A stretch of DNA of 36,068 nucleotides from an uncultured Alphaproteobacteria bacterium (GCA_902610845.1 CACLXJ010000003.1:1-36068); one strand, 5' to 3'; positions 8,061-17,906 are shown, counted from the first letter of the stretch. The notes: a model not told the origin generated them from the sequence alone. Numbers and translations: made by a program.

Positions 8061-8498
8061 ATGTCTAAAAAAATAGAAAATTTAATATTTAAAGCTAAAT
8101 CCAAAGGAGATCAAATAACACCTTATTTTCTTGATACAGTGTCTGCAGGTTTTCCATCTCCAGCTACTGATTATATGGAAAACAAACTTGATCTTAATGA
8201 ATATTTGGTTCAACGTCCAACAGCAACCTATATCGTTAAAGCTAATGGCCCTTCTATGACCGATGCAGGCATATTATCAGGTGATCTACTTATTGTTGAT
8301 AGAAGTATTACACCTCGTAACGACAATATTGTTATAGCCTCCATCTTTGGTGACCTAACAGTTAAAAAACTGAAAAAGAAAGATCAGTCACTATTTTTAA
8401 TTTCTGCCAATAGTGAGTATCCTAGTATTCAAGTTAAAGAAGAGATGGAGTGTTTTATATGGGGGGTAGTGACATATGTCATACACAAAACTACTTAA
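8061..8498 (+). CDS. umuD: UmuD-type S24 peptidase, SOS mutagenesis subunit
   Basis: Self-cleaving LexA-fold protein that, after RecA-stimulated cleavage, joins UmuC to form translesion polymerase V. In 145 residues the cleavage site is A29-G30 (TVSAGFPSP), the nucleophile Ser65 lies in NGPSM, and the general base Lys102 is in LTVKKL. The 37-residue Ser-to-Lys spacing equals that of E. coli UmuD (S60/K97). There is no DNA-binding domain, so it is UmuD rather than LexA. It overlaps umuC by 23 bases, which implies translational coupling, and it is preceded by a LexA box. Confidence 0.93.
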   Translation: MSKKIENLIFKAKSKGDQITPYFLDTVSAGFPSPATDYMENKLDLNEYLVQRPTATYIVKANGPSMTDAGILSGDLLIVDRSITPRNDNIVIASIFGDLTVKKLKKKDQSLFLISANSEYPSIQVKEEMECFIWGVVTYVIHKTT

Positions 8499-9780
8499 TA
8501 GAAATCATAGTTCAGTAAATCAATCTATAGCATTGATAGATTGCAACAATTTTTATGCGTCATGTGAAAGAATATTTAATCCAAAACTTATAGGAAAACC
8601 ACTTGTTGTACTTTCCAATAATGATGGTTGTATTATTGCGCGATCAAAAGAAGCAAAAAAATTAGGGATAAAAATGGGTGAACCTTATTTTAAAGCAAAA
8701 AATATTATTGAAAAAAATGATGTTAAAGTTTTTTCATCTAATTATTCTTTATATGGTGATATTTCTCAAAGAGTAATGGAAACTTTATCAAGTTTCTCCT
8801 CAGAGGTAGAAATCTACTCCATAGATGAAGCATTTCTTGGTTTAAATGGTTTTGAGAACTATGAGTTAAACACTTATTGCAGATACATTAGGCAAACAAT
8901 TAAGAAGTGGGTTGGTATTCCAGTTAGCATTGGAGTGGGTCCAACAAAAACACTATCAAAAATAGCTAATCATCTGGCAAAAAAACAATCAGACTATAAA
9001 GGTGTGTGCATACTAAAAAACAAAATAGAAATAAAAAAAGCATTAGAATTAACATCTATTGAAGAAGTATGGGGTATTGGAAAAAGATTATCTCTTTTTC
9101 TAAAAAAATATAATATTTATAATGCGTATCAATTTTCACAAATGGACAGAGGATGGATAAGAAAAAATATGGGTGTAGTAGGAGAGAAGACATACCTAGA
9201 ATTAAATAGTGTATCCTGTCTAGACCTTGATTTGGTTCCAAGTGATAAACAAAGTTGTTGTGTATCAAGATCATTTAGTCAACCAATAGAACAACTATTT
9301 GATTTAGAGGAATCAATATCAACTTATGGATCAAGAGTATCAGAGAAGATAAGGGAAGAGGGGTTAGTGGCTGAGTCAATGAGTATTTTTGTTTTGACTA
9401 ATCATTTTAATAGAAGGGAAAAACAATATTCAAATTCAATAAAACTTCACTTACCTTTTCCGACAAATAATAGCATAAAAATTGTTAAAAGAGCTCTTGA
9501 AGGAATTAGAAAAATATACCGACCAGGCTTTCGTTATAAAAAAGCTGGTATTATATTATACGGCCTTAGTAGACATAATATAACTAGAGGATTACTTGAT
9601 TACGACCGTGATACATCAGACAGAATAATGAATACTATTGATAATATTAATTCTAGATATGGAAGTTCAACGTTGAAGATAGCTTCTGAAGGTATAGAAA
9701 AAATATGGAAGATGAAAAGAGAAAACGTATCCCCATGTTACACAACACGTTTTGAAGAATTGGTGGAAGTTAAGGCTTAG
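8476..9780 (+). CDS. umuC: Translesion DNA polymerase V catalytic subunit
   Basis: Y-family, error-prone polymerase copying past DNA lesions. The 434 residues begin with IDCNNFYASCERIF (catalytic Asp22) and continue with VVLSNNDGCIIARS, FSSNYSLYGDISQRV and YSIDEAF, giving the second acidic pair D117-E118. VGVGPTKTLSKIANHLAKK (approximately 153-171) and the EVWGIG helix-hairpin-helix region follow, and the C-terminal part is the UmuC-type little-finger and tail. The chosen ATG overlaps umuD; it gives about 16 residues more than E. coli UmuC before the first motif, so translation could begin slightly later. It ends six bases before the 3' end of the convergent tRNA-Asn gene. Confidence 0.95.
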   Translation: MSYTKLLNRNHSSVNQSIALIDCNNFYASCERIFNPKLIGKPLVVLSNNDGCIIARSKEAKKLGIKMGEPYFKAKNIIEKNDVKVFSSNYSLYGDISQRVMETLSSFSSEVEIYSIDEAFLGLNGFENYELNTYCRYIRQTIKKWVGIPVSIGVGPTKTLSKIANHLAKKQSDYKGVCILKNKIEIKKALELTSIEEVWGIGKRLSLFLKKYNIYNAYQFSQMDRGWIRKNMGVVGEKTYLELNSVSCLDLDLVPSDKQSCCVSRSFSQPIEQLFDLEESISTYGSRVSEKIREEGLVAESMSIFVLTNHFNRREKQYSNSIKLHLPFPTNNSIKIVKRALEGIRKIYRPGFRYKKAGIILYGLSRHNITRGLLDYDRDTSDRIMNTIDNINSRYGSSTLKIASEGIEKIWKMKRENVSPCYTTRFEELVEVKA

Positions 9781-9786
9781 AGATAA

Positions 9787-9861
9787 TGGCTCCCCGGGCC
9801 GGGCTCGAACCAGCGACCGATCGGTTAACAGCCGATTGCTCTACCACTGAGCTACCGAGGA
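9787..9861 (-). tRNA. tRNA-Asn (anticodon GTT)
   Basis: On the minus strand the gene begins TCCTCGG, pairing with CCGGGGA at the 3' end (one T:G wobble). It has a D arm GCTC...GAGC, an anticodon arm ATCGG-CTGTTAA-CCGAT with GTT at the anticodon position, and a T arm with the loop TTCGAGC. The 3' CCA is encoded at 9789-9787. It lies downstream of tRNA-Cys with a 47-base spacer, so the two are probably co-transcribed. Confidence 0.95.
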
Positions 9862-9908
9862 ACATAATTTTGTTGATAATAAAAAAAAATTAAAAAACAA
9901 GAGAAAAC

Positions 9909-9982
9909 TGGAGGCTCGGAGCGGAATCGAACCGCTGTGCAAGGCTTTGCAGGCCCCTACATAACCACTCTGCCACCGAGCC
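9909..9982 (-). tRNA. tRNA-Cys (anticodon GCA)
   Basis: On the minus strand the acceptor stem GGCTCGG pairs perfectly with CCGAGCC, followed by the discriminator T and an encoded CCA, as in E. coli tRNA-Cys. The anticodon loop CTGCAAA carries GCA, and the D arm contains GGTTATGTAG as in other bacterial tRNA-Cys. The T loop is TTCGATT. It is the first gene of the tRNA pair. Confidence 0.95.
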
Positions 9983-9994
9983 TAAAAAAAATGA

Positions 9995-10022
9995 CAATTA
10001 TCACTATATTATTTCTAGTCAA
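9995..10022 (-). promoter_or_regulatory. Candidate promoter of the tRNA-Cys/tRNA-Asn pair
   Basis: Reading on the minus strand, TTGACT (10022-10017) is a near-consensus -35 element; 16 bases later TAATTG (10000-9995), preceded by TGA (an extended -10 TGn), is a weak -10. The predicted start is only a few bases before the tRNA-Cys 5' end, consistent with a tRNA promoter. Confidence 0.35.
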
Positions 10023-10106
10023 TTAATGAAAAAAAAATCTAAAGATTGATAATATAATTTAAATAATTGATTATATGAAAGGTTTATATAAAGCATCCTT
10101 TGAGAA

Positions 10107-10766
10107 ATGAGTGAAACATTTGAAATAGCAAGAAAAAATATGGTTGTTAATCAGTTAAGACCAAACAAAATTAATGAAGAAAATATATTAAAAATATTTG
10201 AAAATACCCCTAAAGAAAATTATTTAGATGTCAGTTTAGGTAAGAATTGTTATCTAGATAATAACTTAGATATAACTGATAAAAGAGGATATCTTAAAAA
10301 TTTACACTTAGCTCAAATTATAAAATATTCGAAAATATTACCTAATGATAAAGTATTGCATATAGGAGGTTTAACAGGTTACTTTTCTGCTCTTATTGGC
10401 TCACTATGTCAAGAACTTCACGTTGTGGAAGAAAATAGAGAGCTATTTAAATTATTAGAACATAATATTAGTAATACAGATACTTCTAATATTAGCTTAT
10501 TTAATCATAATTTATTAGATGGATTAGTTGATAAAGCTCCATTTAATTTAATTATTATTGACGGGCCTATATTTAAAATAACTGATAACTTAAAGAAGCA
10601 ACTAGTAAACAATGGTGGAAGATTAATATATATCAAGAAAATATATGATAATCTTGGTAAGGCTTATAAAGTTATAAGAAATGAAGATTTATATTCATCT
10701 GAGTATTTATTTGATGTAATGAGTGCTTATCAAATTCAAGAACAACAAGAGGGTTTTAAATTTTAA
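10107..10766 (+). CDS. Protein-L-isoaspartate methyltransferase-like protein (divergent paralogue)
   Basis: A 219-residue member of the Pcm-like SAM-dependent methyltransferase family. The N-terminus, ARKNMVVNQLRPNKI, is typical of the alphaproteobacterial form encoded just upstream of tolC. The SAM-binding motif I region VLHIGGLTGY (83-92) stands where a true Pcm has VLEIGTGSGY, and LIIIDGP occupies the later Rossmann strand. The Pcm substrate-site signature (T-x-S-Q-P) is not present: the corresponding region reads NLHLAQIIKY. A second, canonical pcm lies at 29787. Repair of isoaspartate is therefore doubtful; I would call it a Pcm-like methyltransferase of unknown substrate. tolC begins immediately after its stop. 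Confidence 0.75.
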   Translation: MSETFEIARKNMVVNQLRPNKINEENILKIFENTPKENYLDVSLGKNCYLDNNLDITDKRGYLKNLHLAQIIKYSKILPNDKVLHIGGLTGYFSALIGSLCQELHVVEENRELFKLLEHNISNTDTSNISLFNHNLLDGLVDKAPFNLIIIDGPIFKITDNLKKQLVNNGGRLIYIKKIYDNLGKAYKVIRNEDLYSSEYLFDVMSAYQIQEQQEGFKF

Positions 10767-12050
10767 ATGAGATTATTTATATTATTATTACTTATCTATT
10801 CTAAATCTTTATTCGCATTATCGATTGATGATTCCGTAAAAAGTACGATTGCTAATAATTTGAAGGTAAAAATTGCTTTTGAAAAACTGAATGAAAGCAA
10901 AGAAACTATTGAAGTAGCTATAGGGAAAAAACTTCCAACAGTTACTGGTACAATTTCTGGTACGTATAGTAATAGTGATACAACTTCAGCAGCCGGTGTA
11001 TCAACAACACCAGAAACTTTTACAGATAAGTATAAAATTAGTATTACTCAAAATTTGTACGATGGTGGTGAAAAAAATTTAGAAATTGAAAGATCAAAAA
11101 TTATTTATGAAAACGCAATAATAAATTTTTATAAATCAGTCCAAGATCTATCTTTAACAGCAGTAGAAGGTTATCTAACCGTTATAAATTATGAAAAATC
11201 ATTAGAGGCTTCTGAAAGAAATTTTGATTCTGTTTCAAGATTTTTAGAAGAAGTAAAATTAAAATATGAATTAGGATCAGCAACCATAACTGAACTGAAA
11301 AATGCTGAGAGTGCGTTTTCAATTGCTGAAACAAATCTTTTTTCAGCTGAACAAAACTACAAAGTCAGTTTAAAAACATTTAAATCAATTGTTGGTAAAG
11401 ATGCTATTAATTTAGAAGATTATGTAAATGTAGAAGATAATTTAAATTTTGAAAACATACTATCTGAAGTCTATAAGAATAATTTTAATATTTTAATTGC
11501 TCAAAATAATATTAAAATTAAAGAACTTGATCTCTCAAAAGAAAAAGGTTCTAATAGACCTACTTTAGACATAACAGCTTCAACTGAGTATTCAGATGGT
11601 TCACGTATAGATGCTGGAACTGAAAATACTAATGCATCCATAGGCTTAACTTTAACAATTCCTATATTTCAGCAAAATATTGATAAATCAGATATTAGAA
11701 AAATAAATTCTCAAATTTTACAAACTGAAATTGAGCTTGAGGATCTTAAAGAAAGTTTAAATATTGAAGTATCAAACTTTTATAAAAACTATTTAGTTAG
11801 CAAATCAAATTTAAATACATCTTTATTAACTATAGAGTATGCAAACACCTTTCTAGAAAGTACTCAGGAAGAATACAACCTTGGGACCAAATCTATTACT
11901 GATCTAATAGAAGCAGAAACTAATCTTTTAAACGTAAATGTCGAATATTTTAATGCAAATAAAAACTATCTGATTAATTACTTTAATTTACTAGCTTTAG
12001 ATAGTTCACTGATTAAATTATTTGAGGAGTATCTTCCTAGTTATAATTAG
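10767..12050 (+). CDS. tolC: TolC-family outer-membrane channel protein
   Basis: Outer-membrane exit duct for tripartite efflux pumps and type I secretion. The 427 residues start with a signal peptide (MRLFILLLLIYSKSLFA). Two homologous halves of long alpha-hairpins follow: the first contains QNLYDGGEKNLEIE and LKYELGSATITELKNAE, the second TIPIFQQNIDKSD and EEYNLGTKSITDLIEAE. The paired YxLG-x(3)-T-x-L motifs are the family hallmark. It starts directly after the stop of the Pcm-like gene and is followed by a popZ-like gene, the usual alphaproteobacterial order before valS. No inner-membrane pump or adaptor gene is adjacent, so it probably serves several partners. Confidence 0.92.
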   Translation: MRLFILLLLIYSKSLFALSIDDSVKSTIANNLKVKIAFEKLNESKETIEVAIGKKLPTVTGTISGTYSNSDTTSAAGVSTTPETFTDKYKISITQNLYDGGEKNLEIERSKIIYENAIINFYKSVQDLSLTAVEGYLTVINYEKSLEASERNFDSVSRFLEEVKLKYELGSATITELKNAESAFSIAETNLFSAEQNYKVSLKTFKSIVGKDAINLEDYVNVEDNLNFENILSEVYKNNFNILIAQNNIKIKELDLSKEKGSNRPTLDITASTEYSDGSRIDAGTENTNASIGLTLTIPIFQQNIDKSDIRKINSQILQTEIELEDLKESLNIEVSNFYKNYLVSKSNLNTSLLTIEYANTFLESTQEEYNLGTKSITDLIEAETNLLNVNVEYFNANKNYLINYFNLLALDSSLIKLFEEYLPSYN

Positions 12051-12075
12051 AGTTTTATTAATTTAATTAAACATT

Positions 12076-12081
12076 TATAAT
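12076..12081 (+). promoter_or_regulatory. Candidate -10 box of popZ-valS-ilvD
   Basis: A perfect TATAAT whose last base is seven positions before the popZ ATG at 12088, so the predicted transcript start coincides with the start codon. No good -35 element is seen. If real, the popZ mRNA would be leaderless. Confidence 0.4.
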
Positions 12082-12087
12082 ACCTAT

Positions 12088-12372
12088 ATGAATACAAAAA
12101 ATTCTATCAATGAATCTCTAGAAGTTATACGAAGAGCACTCGAAGATGAAAAAAACATTGCAGATAATGATTTATCATCCAATATTTTGATACTTAACCA
12201 AAAGGTTAATAGTGATGGTACAATAAAATTACTTCAAAAAGAAGAGGATATAAATAGTGAAATTAATGATATAATAGATCAAAAACTTTCCTATCTTGTA
12301 GAAAATAAAATTGAAAAAATACTTGATGAAAAAATCCCAAAATTACTAAAAAATTATTTCGATACAAAATAG
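12088..12372 (+). CDS. popZ: PopZ-like polar organising protein (DUF2497 family), very short
   Basis: A 94-residue acidic protein between tolC and valS, exactly where Alphaproteobacteria carry popZ/DUF2497. The N-terminal helix (about residues 5-21, SINESLEVIRRALEDEK) matches the family's EILxSIRRIIxE region that binds client proteins, and the C-terminal helices (EKILDEKIPKLLKNYF, 79-94) match the oligomerisation end. The proline-rich acidic linker of Caulobacter PopZ (177 residues in total) is reduced to a short charged stretch. PopZ forms a polar scaffold that tethers ParB-origin complexes and cell-cycle proteins. The assignment rests on position and weak end motifs, not on strong identity. 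valS begins five bases after its stop. Confidence 0.65.
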   Translation: MNTKNSINESLEVIRRALEDEKNIADNDLSSNILILNQKVNSDGTIKLLQKEEDINSEINDIIDQKLSYLVENKIEKILDEKIPKLLKNYFDTK

Positions 12373-12377
12373 TTACA

Positions 12378-15005
12378 ATGCAGCTTGATAAATTTTTTGA
12401 TTTTTTAAAAGATGAAAAAAAACTTTATTCACAATGGGAGCAATCAAATTGTTTTAAACCAAAAAAAGGAGGTGAGCCATATTCTATAATGATGCCACCA
12501 CCTAATGTTACAGGAAGCTTACATATTGGTCATGCTTTAACTTTCACAATTCAAGATATATTAATCAGATACCATAGAATGAAGGGTATGGAAGTATTGT
12601 GGCAAGCAGGTACAGATCATGCAGGAATTGCTACTCAGATGGTGGTTGAAAGAAAATTAAGTGAGTCAAACCTCGATAGACGATCTCTAGGTAGAGAAAA
12701 GTTTATCGAAAAAGTATGGGAATGGAAAAAAGAGTCGGGCGGTCAGATAAGTAATCAATTGAGAAGACTTGGTGCATCTGCAGATTGGTCAAGAGAAAGA
12801 TTTACTATGGATGAAGGTCTTTCAAATGCCGTTAGGAAAGTTTTTGTAAATTTATATAATGATGGAATTATTTATAAAGATAAGAGATTGGTTAACTGGG
12901 ATCCAAAACTTTTAACTGCTATTTCTGATCTAGAAGTAGAGCAAAGAGATACTGAAGGAAGCTTATGGCATATTAAATATCCTATAGATGAAAACAATCA
13001 TATCATAGTTGCAACAACAAGGCCTGAGACGATGTTAGGTGATACGGCAGTTGCTGTTCATCCCGATGATGAAAAATATAAAAACTTAATTGGCAAATTT
13101 TGTAACTTACCAATTTCAAATAAAAAAATACTAATCATTGCTGATGAATATGCAGATCCTGAAAAAGGTTCTGGTGCTGTTAAAATTACTCCCGCACATG
13201 ACTTTAATGATTTTGAGGTAGGAAAGAGACATGATTTAGAATTTATTAATATTTTTGATGAAAATGCTAAACTTAACTCAAATGTGCCAGAAGAATTTCA
13301 AAATTTAGATCGATTTGAAGCAAGAAAACTAATTTTAAAAAAATTAGATGAAATGAATTTATTAGTTAAAGAAGAAAAACAGCAAATGGTCATACCATAT
13401 GGTGATAGATCAGGTGTTGTTATTGAGCCATGGCTGACAGACCAATGGTTTTGTGATGCAAAAAAATTATCAGTTGATCCAATATCAGCTGTTAGAGATA
13501 ATAGTTCTAATTTTATTCCCAAACAATGGGAGAATACATTTTATAATTGGATGGAAAACATTCAACCATGGTGTATTTCAAGACAGTTATGGTGGGGGCA
13601 TCAAATTCCTGCATGGTATGGTCCAGATAACAAATATTTCGTTAGTGAAACGTTAAAAGGTGCACAAAATCAAGCAAAAGAATTTTATAGTAAGGATGTT
13701 GAGCTTAGACAAGATGAAGACGTTCTTGATACTTGGTTTTCTTCTGCTCTATGGACATTTTCTACATTAGATTGGCCAAATAAAACATATGAATTAGATA
13801 AGTTTTATCCTGGTAATGTCTTGGTTACTGGTTTTGATATCATATTTTTTTGGGTTGCACGCATGATGATGATGGGGTCTTATTTCATGAAGGAAACTCC
13901 ATTTAAAGATATTTATATTCATCCTTTAATTCGTGATGAAAAAGGACAAAAAATGTCCAAATCAAAAGGAAACATAATTGATCCATTAGTTTTATTAGAT
14001 AAGTATGGTGCTGACACATTAAGATTTACATTAACAGCACTCTTAAATCCTGGACGAGATGTAAAATTATCTGAAGCTAGAGTTAAAGGATATAAATCTT
14101 TCACAAATAAAATTTGGAATGCAGGAAAATTTTTACAAATGAATAATTCAATTTTTAAAGATGATATTTCAATTGATATAATATTTTTTGATGCAAACAA
14201 ATGGATAATAAAAGAATTGAATGATTTGAACACTCAACTTGATCAATTAACTAAAAAGTATTCGTTTCATGAAATAGCCAATAAGATTTATCATTTCGTA
14301 TGGCATTCTTATTGTGATTGGTACATTGAAATTATTAAACAAAATTTTGATAATGAAAAATTTGCCGATGAAATTAAAAAAGTTTCTGGATGGACATTTA
14401 TTCAAGTTTTAAAGATTATACATCCCATTATGCCATTTATTAGTGAAAAATTATGGAGATCTTTAGTTGATGATCATTCATATTTAATGAATCAAGTTTA
14501 TTCAAATTATGCAACAAATAATTCTTTTGATATTTCTAGAAAAAACTTTGAAATATTTATTGAATTCATAACATCAATAAGAAATTTGAGATCAGAACTA
14601 AATATACCCTATAAACAATTAATTAATATTTCTATAGAAGCTAAAAATGAAGAGCTTAAAAATTTTCTACTTGCCCATAAAAATGAAATAAGTCATTTTT
14701 TAAAAACCAAAAATATTAGTTTTGATAAAATTCAACCTAATAAGAATTCAGCTTTAATTGTATTAACATCATTGTCAGTATTGATCCCTTTGGATGGTAT
14801 TATTGACTCAGAAGTTGAGCTAAAAAAATTAAATAAGAAAAAGCAAATTGAGCAAGAAAAATTTAATAAAGTTAATGATAAATTAAATAATGATAACTTT
14901 ATGAATAAAGCATCAGAAGAAATTATTGATAAATTCAAAAATGAAGCAAATATTTATAAATCTTCTATTGAAAAAATTGATCAAATAATAAATACTATTA
15001 AATAG
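12378..15005 (+). CDS. valS: Valine-tRNA ligase
   Basis: Class Ia aminoacyl-tRNA synthetase charging tRNA-Val, 875 residues. The HIGH motif is at 49-52 in [16 protein letters not shown] and KMSKS at 525-529. The large CP1 editing insertion contains [17 protein letters not shown] and the [10 protein letters not shown] element typical of ValRS. The C-terminus, from about residue 805, is lysine/glutamate-rich and predicted to form the ValRS coiled-coil arm that contacts tRNA. The gene starts five bases after popZ and ends one base before ilvD, so it sits in a continuous operon. Length is close to other bacterial ValRS enzymes. Confidence 0.97.
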   Translation: MQLDKFFDFLKDEKKLYSQWEQSNCFKPKKGGEPYSIMMPPPNVTGSLHIGHALTFTIQDILIRYHRMKGMEVLWQAGTDHAGIATQMVVERKLSESNLDRRSLGREKFIEKVWEWKKESGGQISNQLRRLGASADWSRERFTMDEGLSNAVRKVFVNLYNDGIIYKDKRLVNWDPKLLTAISDLEVEQRDTEGSLWHIKYPIDENNHIIVATTRPETMLGDTAVAVHPDDEKYKNLIGKFCNLPISNKKILIIADEYADPEKGSGAVKITPAHDFNDFEVGKRHDLEFINIFDENAKLNSNVPEEFQNLDRFEARKLILKKLDEMNLLVKEEKQQMVIPYGDRSGVVIEPWLTDQWFCDAKKLSVDPISAVRDNSSNFIPKQWENTFYNWMENIQPWCISRQLWWGHQIPAWYGPDNKYFVSETLKGAQNQAKEFYSKDVELRQDEDVLDTWFSSALWTFSTLDWPNKTYELDKFYPGNVLVTGFDIIFFWVARMMMMGSYFMKETPFKDIYIHPLIRDEKGQKMSKSKGNIIDPLVLLDKYGADTLRFTLTALLNPGRDVKLSEARVKGYKSFTNKIWNAGKFLQMNNSIFKDDISIDIIFFDANKWIIKELNDLNTQLDQLTKKYSFHEIANKIYHFVWHSYCDWYIEIIKQNFDNEKFADEIKKVSGWTFIQVLKIIHPIMPFISEKLWRSLVDDHSYLMNQVYSNYATNNSFDISRKNFEIFIEFITSIRNLRSELNIPYKQLINISIEAKNEELKNFLLAHKNEISHFLKTKNISFDKIQPNKNSALIVLTSLSVLIPLDGIIDSEVELKKLNKKKQIEQEKFNKVNDKLNNDNFMNKASEEIIDKFKNEANIYKSSIEKIDQIINTIK

Positions 15006-15006
15006 A

Positions 15007-16737
15007 ATGGAAGATAAAGGATCAAATAGAAAATCTAATCTACCTAGTAGATATGTTAGTGTAGGGCCTAAAAGTGCACCTCACAGATCGTATTATTATG
15101 CTATGGGCTTGAAAGAACATGAAATTTATCAACCTTTTGTTGGTGTTGTTAGCACTTGGAATGAATCAGCTCCTTGCAATATTACTCTTCAAGATCAAGC
15201 GCAGCATGTGAAGACAGGTGTCAAAGACTCTGGAGGAACACCAAGAGAATTTACAACTATAACAGTAACAGATGGAATTGCGATGGGCCATGAGGCAATG
15301 AAATCTTCTCTTATTAGCAGAGAGGTTATTGCAGATTCAATTGAGTTATCTGTGAGAGGTCATTGCTATGATGCAATAGTTGGGCTTGCTGGTTGCGATA
15401 AATCTCTGCCAGGTTTGATGATGGCTATGGTTAGATTAAATGTACCATCTGTGTTCATTTATGGAGGTTCAATCTTACCAGGAAAATACAAAGGCAAAGA
15501 TGTTACCGTTATAGATGTTTTTGAAGCAGTGGGTAAACATGCTGCGGGAACTATCTCAGATCAAGATTTAAAAGATATTGAACAAGTTGCCTGTCCTTCT
15601 GCCGGATCGTGTGGAGGGCAATTTACAGCTAATACAATGGCATGTATTTCTGAAGCAGTTGGTTTAGCTTTAACAAATTCAGCAATGCCACCAGCAGTAA
15701 ATACTGAAGAAAGAAAATCTTATGGTGAAAAGAGTGGTAAAGCTATAATGAATTTATTAGAAAAAAATATAAGACCAAGAGATATAGTAACTATTGATTC
15801 ATTAGTTAATGCTGCAAGAGTAGTTGCCGCCACTGGCGGTTCAACTAATGCAGCACTTCATCTTCCTGCGATAGCTAATGAAGCAGGTTTAAAATTCACA
15901 TTAAGAGATGTTGTAGAAATTTACAATTCAACTCCTTATATCGGAGATATGCAACCAGGTGGAAAGTATGTTGCTAAAGATTTATATGATGTAGGAGGTG
16001 TACCAGTTCTTATTAAATCTTTATTGGATGGTGGTTATATAAATGGAGATTGTATAACTGTTACAGGAAAAACAATAGCTGAAAATCATAAAGAAGTAAT
16101 ATTTCCTACAAACCAAGATGTTGTTTATAAAAGCGATAATCCAATTAGTGAAAATAGTTCAGTCGTAGGTTTGTGGGGTAATCTTGCTACTGATGGATGT
16201 ATATCAAAAATTGCGGGTTTAAATAAATTAACTTTTAAAGGAAAAGCTAAATGTTTTGACTCGGAAGAAGATGCTTTAACAGCAGTTTTAAAAAATGAAA
16301 TTAAAGCAGGAGATGCTGTAATAATTAGGTATGAGGGTCCTAAAGGAGGACCTGGTATGCGTGAAATGCTTTCTACAACAGGCGCAATATATGGGCAAGG
16401 ACTAGGTGAAACTGTTGCTTTAATAACAGATGGAAGATTTTCAGGTGGTACAAGAGGATTTTGTATTGGTCATGTAGGACCAGAAGCAGCTGTAGGAGGT
16501 ATGATAGGTTTACTTAAAGATGGGGATGAAATTATTATTGATGCTATTAAAGGCGAAATCAACGTTACGCTTACAGATCAAGAAATAGAAAAGAGAAAAA
16601 AAGATTGGAAGCCAAGAAAAACTAATCATAATTCTGGATCTATATGGAAATATTCCCAAACTGTTGGACCAGCTTACGAGGGTGCTGTTACTCAACCAGG
16701 GGCAAGCGACGAAACGCATACATACGCTGACATTTAA
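15007..16737 (+). CDS. ilvD: Dihydroxy-acid dehydratase
   Basis: Fe-S enzyme converting 2,3-dihydroxy-isovalerate and -methylvalerate to the 2-keto acids in valine, leucine and isoleucine synthesis. The 576 residues carry the cluster cysteines C57 (ESAPCN), C130 ([12 protein letters not shown]) and C202 ([15 protein letters not shown]), plus the C-terminal [20 protein letters not shown] block. Three cysteines at these positions fit the IlvD/Edd family; the length and the CDKSLPG motif favour IlvD over 6-phosphogluconate dehydratase. It follows valS by one base. It ends two bases before the convergent xthA, with no terminator visible. Confidence 0.95.
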   Translation: MEDKGSNRKSNLPSRYVSVGPKSAPHRSYYYAMGLKEHEIYQPFVGVVSTWNESAPCNITLQDQAQHVKTGVKDSGGTPREFTTITVTDGIAMGHEAMKSSLISREVIADSIELSVRGHCYDAIVGLAGCDKSLPGLMMAMVRLNVPSVFIYGGSILPGKYKGKDVTVIDVFEAVGKHAAGTISDQDLKDIEQVACPSAGSCGGQFTANTMACISEAVGLALTNSAMPPAVNTEERKSYGEKSGKAIMNLLEKNIRPRDIVTIDSLVNAARVVAATGGSTNAALHLPAIANEAGLKFTLRDVVEIYNSTPYIGDMQPGGKYVAKDLYDVGGVPVLIKSLLDGGYINGDCITVTGKTIAENHKEVIFPTNQDVVYKSDNPISENSSVVGLWGNLATDGCISKIAGLNKLTFKGKAKCFDSEEDALTAVLKNEIKAGDAVIIRYEGPKGGPGMREMLSTTGAIYGQGLGETVALITDGRFSGGTRGFCIGHVGPEAAVGGMIGLLKDGDEIIIDAIKGEINVTLTDQEIEKRKKDWKPRKTNHNSGSIWKYSQTVGPAYEGAVTQPGASDETHTYADI

Positions 16738-16739
16738 TA

Positions 16740-17525
16740 TTAATTAACTAATTCAATAGTAACTGGTGTGTGATCAGAAGCCTTCTCCCATCCTCTTGGT
16801 TCACGATTAATGTTAACTGATTTAATTAAATCAGTAACTTCTGGTGTAGTAAGAAAATGATCAATTCTAAGACCATTACCTTTTTGCCAATTTCCGCCTC
16901 TATAACCCCAAAAAGTCCAGTTTGTATTTCCATCAACAAAGTATTTAACTGTATCAACGAAACCTAAATTTAAAAGATATCTAAATTTTTCTCTTGTTAA
17001 TGGATGGGCACAAGCATCATTTTTAAAATTTTCTGGTGAATAAACGTCTTCATCGCTTGGTATTACATTAAAATCTCCTCCTATAATAATAGGTTGATTA
17101 TTATCAATTAATTGTTTGATATATTTATTAAAATTTATCATCCAATCAATTTTATAATCAAATTTTTCTGTTTCAATTGGATTTCCATTTGGAAGATAAA
17201 TATTTATTAATTTAATTTTATTTTTTATCTTTTTTAAAGATATTTCTGTTTCAATAAATCTAGAATTTATATCTTGGTAATTAGGAATATTTAAATTTGA
17301 AATCTCAGTACTCTCTTTGCTTAGTATGGCTACTCCATTCCAAGCTTTTTGCCCATTTACATAACATTTATAATTAATATTTTCTAATTCCTCTATTGGA
17401 AAACTTTCATTTGTACATTTTAATTCCTGAATTAAATATAAATCTGATTGATCTTTTTTTATAAATTTTATCAGATGTTCAATTCTTGCATTAACTGAAT
17501 TAACATTCCAGGTAGTAATTTTCAT
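16740..17525 (-). CDS. xthA: Exodeoxyribonuclease III / AP endonuclease
   Basis: Base-excision-repair nuclease incising 5' of abasic sites. The 261 residues show the complete EEP-family active site: N7 in TTWNVNSVNAR, E34 in LIQELK, D151/N153 in GGDFNVIP, and the C-terminal D251-H252 in KASDHTPV, along with GLRIDHFL. Length is that of E. coli ExoIII. It begins directly after the erpA stop, so erpA-xthA is a two-gene minus-strand operon, an arrangement commonly seen upstream of dgt in Alphaproteobacteria. Confidence 0.95.
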   Translation of the reverse strand: MKITTWNVNSVNARIEHLIKFIKKDQSDLYLIQELKCTNESFPIEELENINYKCYVNGQKAWNGVAILSKESTEISNLNIPNYQDINSRFIETEISLKKIKNKIKLINIYLPNGNPIETEKFDYKIDWMINFNKYIKQLIDNNQPIIIGGDFNVIPSDEDVYSPENFKNDACAHPLTREKFRYLLNLGFVDTVKYFVDGNTNWTFWGYRGGNWQKGNGLRIDHFLTTPEVTDLIKSVNINREPRGWEKASDHTPVTIELVN

Positions 17526-17852
17526 TTATATAGAAAAAGAAGTTCCACATCCACATGATGAAGATGCTAATGGATTAGAAATTTTAAATGAGGATCCAAT
17601 CAATTCATTAACATAATCAATTTTTGATCCTTTTATCAATTCAATTGAAGTTTTATCTATCAACACATCAGCATTTTTATAATTAAAGATTAAATCATCA
17701 TGATTTGGTTTGTCAGAAAAATCAAATTTATATTGAAATCCAGCACAACCACCACCTAATACGGTAATTCGGAAATAGTTAGATTTTTCAGAAAGTAGTA
17801 CCTTGTTGATATGATTTTGAGCACTTTCCGTAACTTCAATTATATTGTTCAT
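17526..17852 (-). CDS. erpA: A-type iron-sulfur cluster carrier/insertion protein
   Basis: Small HesB/IscA/ErpA-family protein of 108 residues that carries [Fe-S] clusters to client enzymes such as IlvD or IspG/H. The three conserved cysteines are present: C36 in GGGCAGFQYKF and C100/C102 in SSSCGCGTSFSI. The FQY after the first cysteine and the position divergent from dgt favour ErpA over IscA. The 54-base gap to dgt must contain both promoters. It is the first gene of the erpA-xthA pair. Confidence 0.88.
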   Translation of the reverse strand: MNNIIEVTESAQNHINKVLLSEKSNYFRITVLGGGCAGFQYKFDFSDKPNHDDLIFNYKNADVLIDKTSIELIKGSKIDYVNELIGSSFKISNPLASSSCGCGTSFSI

Positions 17853-17888
17853 TGATCTAAATATTGTTATTAGTTATTTTTTTACAAC

Positions 17889-17894
17889 TATAAT
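17889..17894 (+). promoter_or_regulatory. Candidate -10 box of dgt-argS
   Basis: A perfect TATAAT 12 bases before the dgt ATG at 17907. The predicted transcription start (about 17901) leaves a leader of only some six bases. No Shine-Dalgarno sequence is present before this ATG, which fits a nearly leaderless mRNA. TTGTTA at 17864-17869 is a possible but over-spaced -35. Confidence 0.4.
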
Positions 17895-17906
17895 ATAAAT
17901 TTTTTT

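Noticed and set aside
9787-9982. tRNA pair as an integration (attachment) site
   Set aside because: No integrase, no duplicated tRNA 3' end and no foreign-looking genes nearby.
13919-14233. Antisense reading frame inside valS, and similar ones in metC, aapP, umuC, ilvD, dgt, serS and tatAB
   Set aside because: They are shadows of well-conserved genes on the other strand, with no recognisable motifs or start signals.
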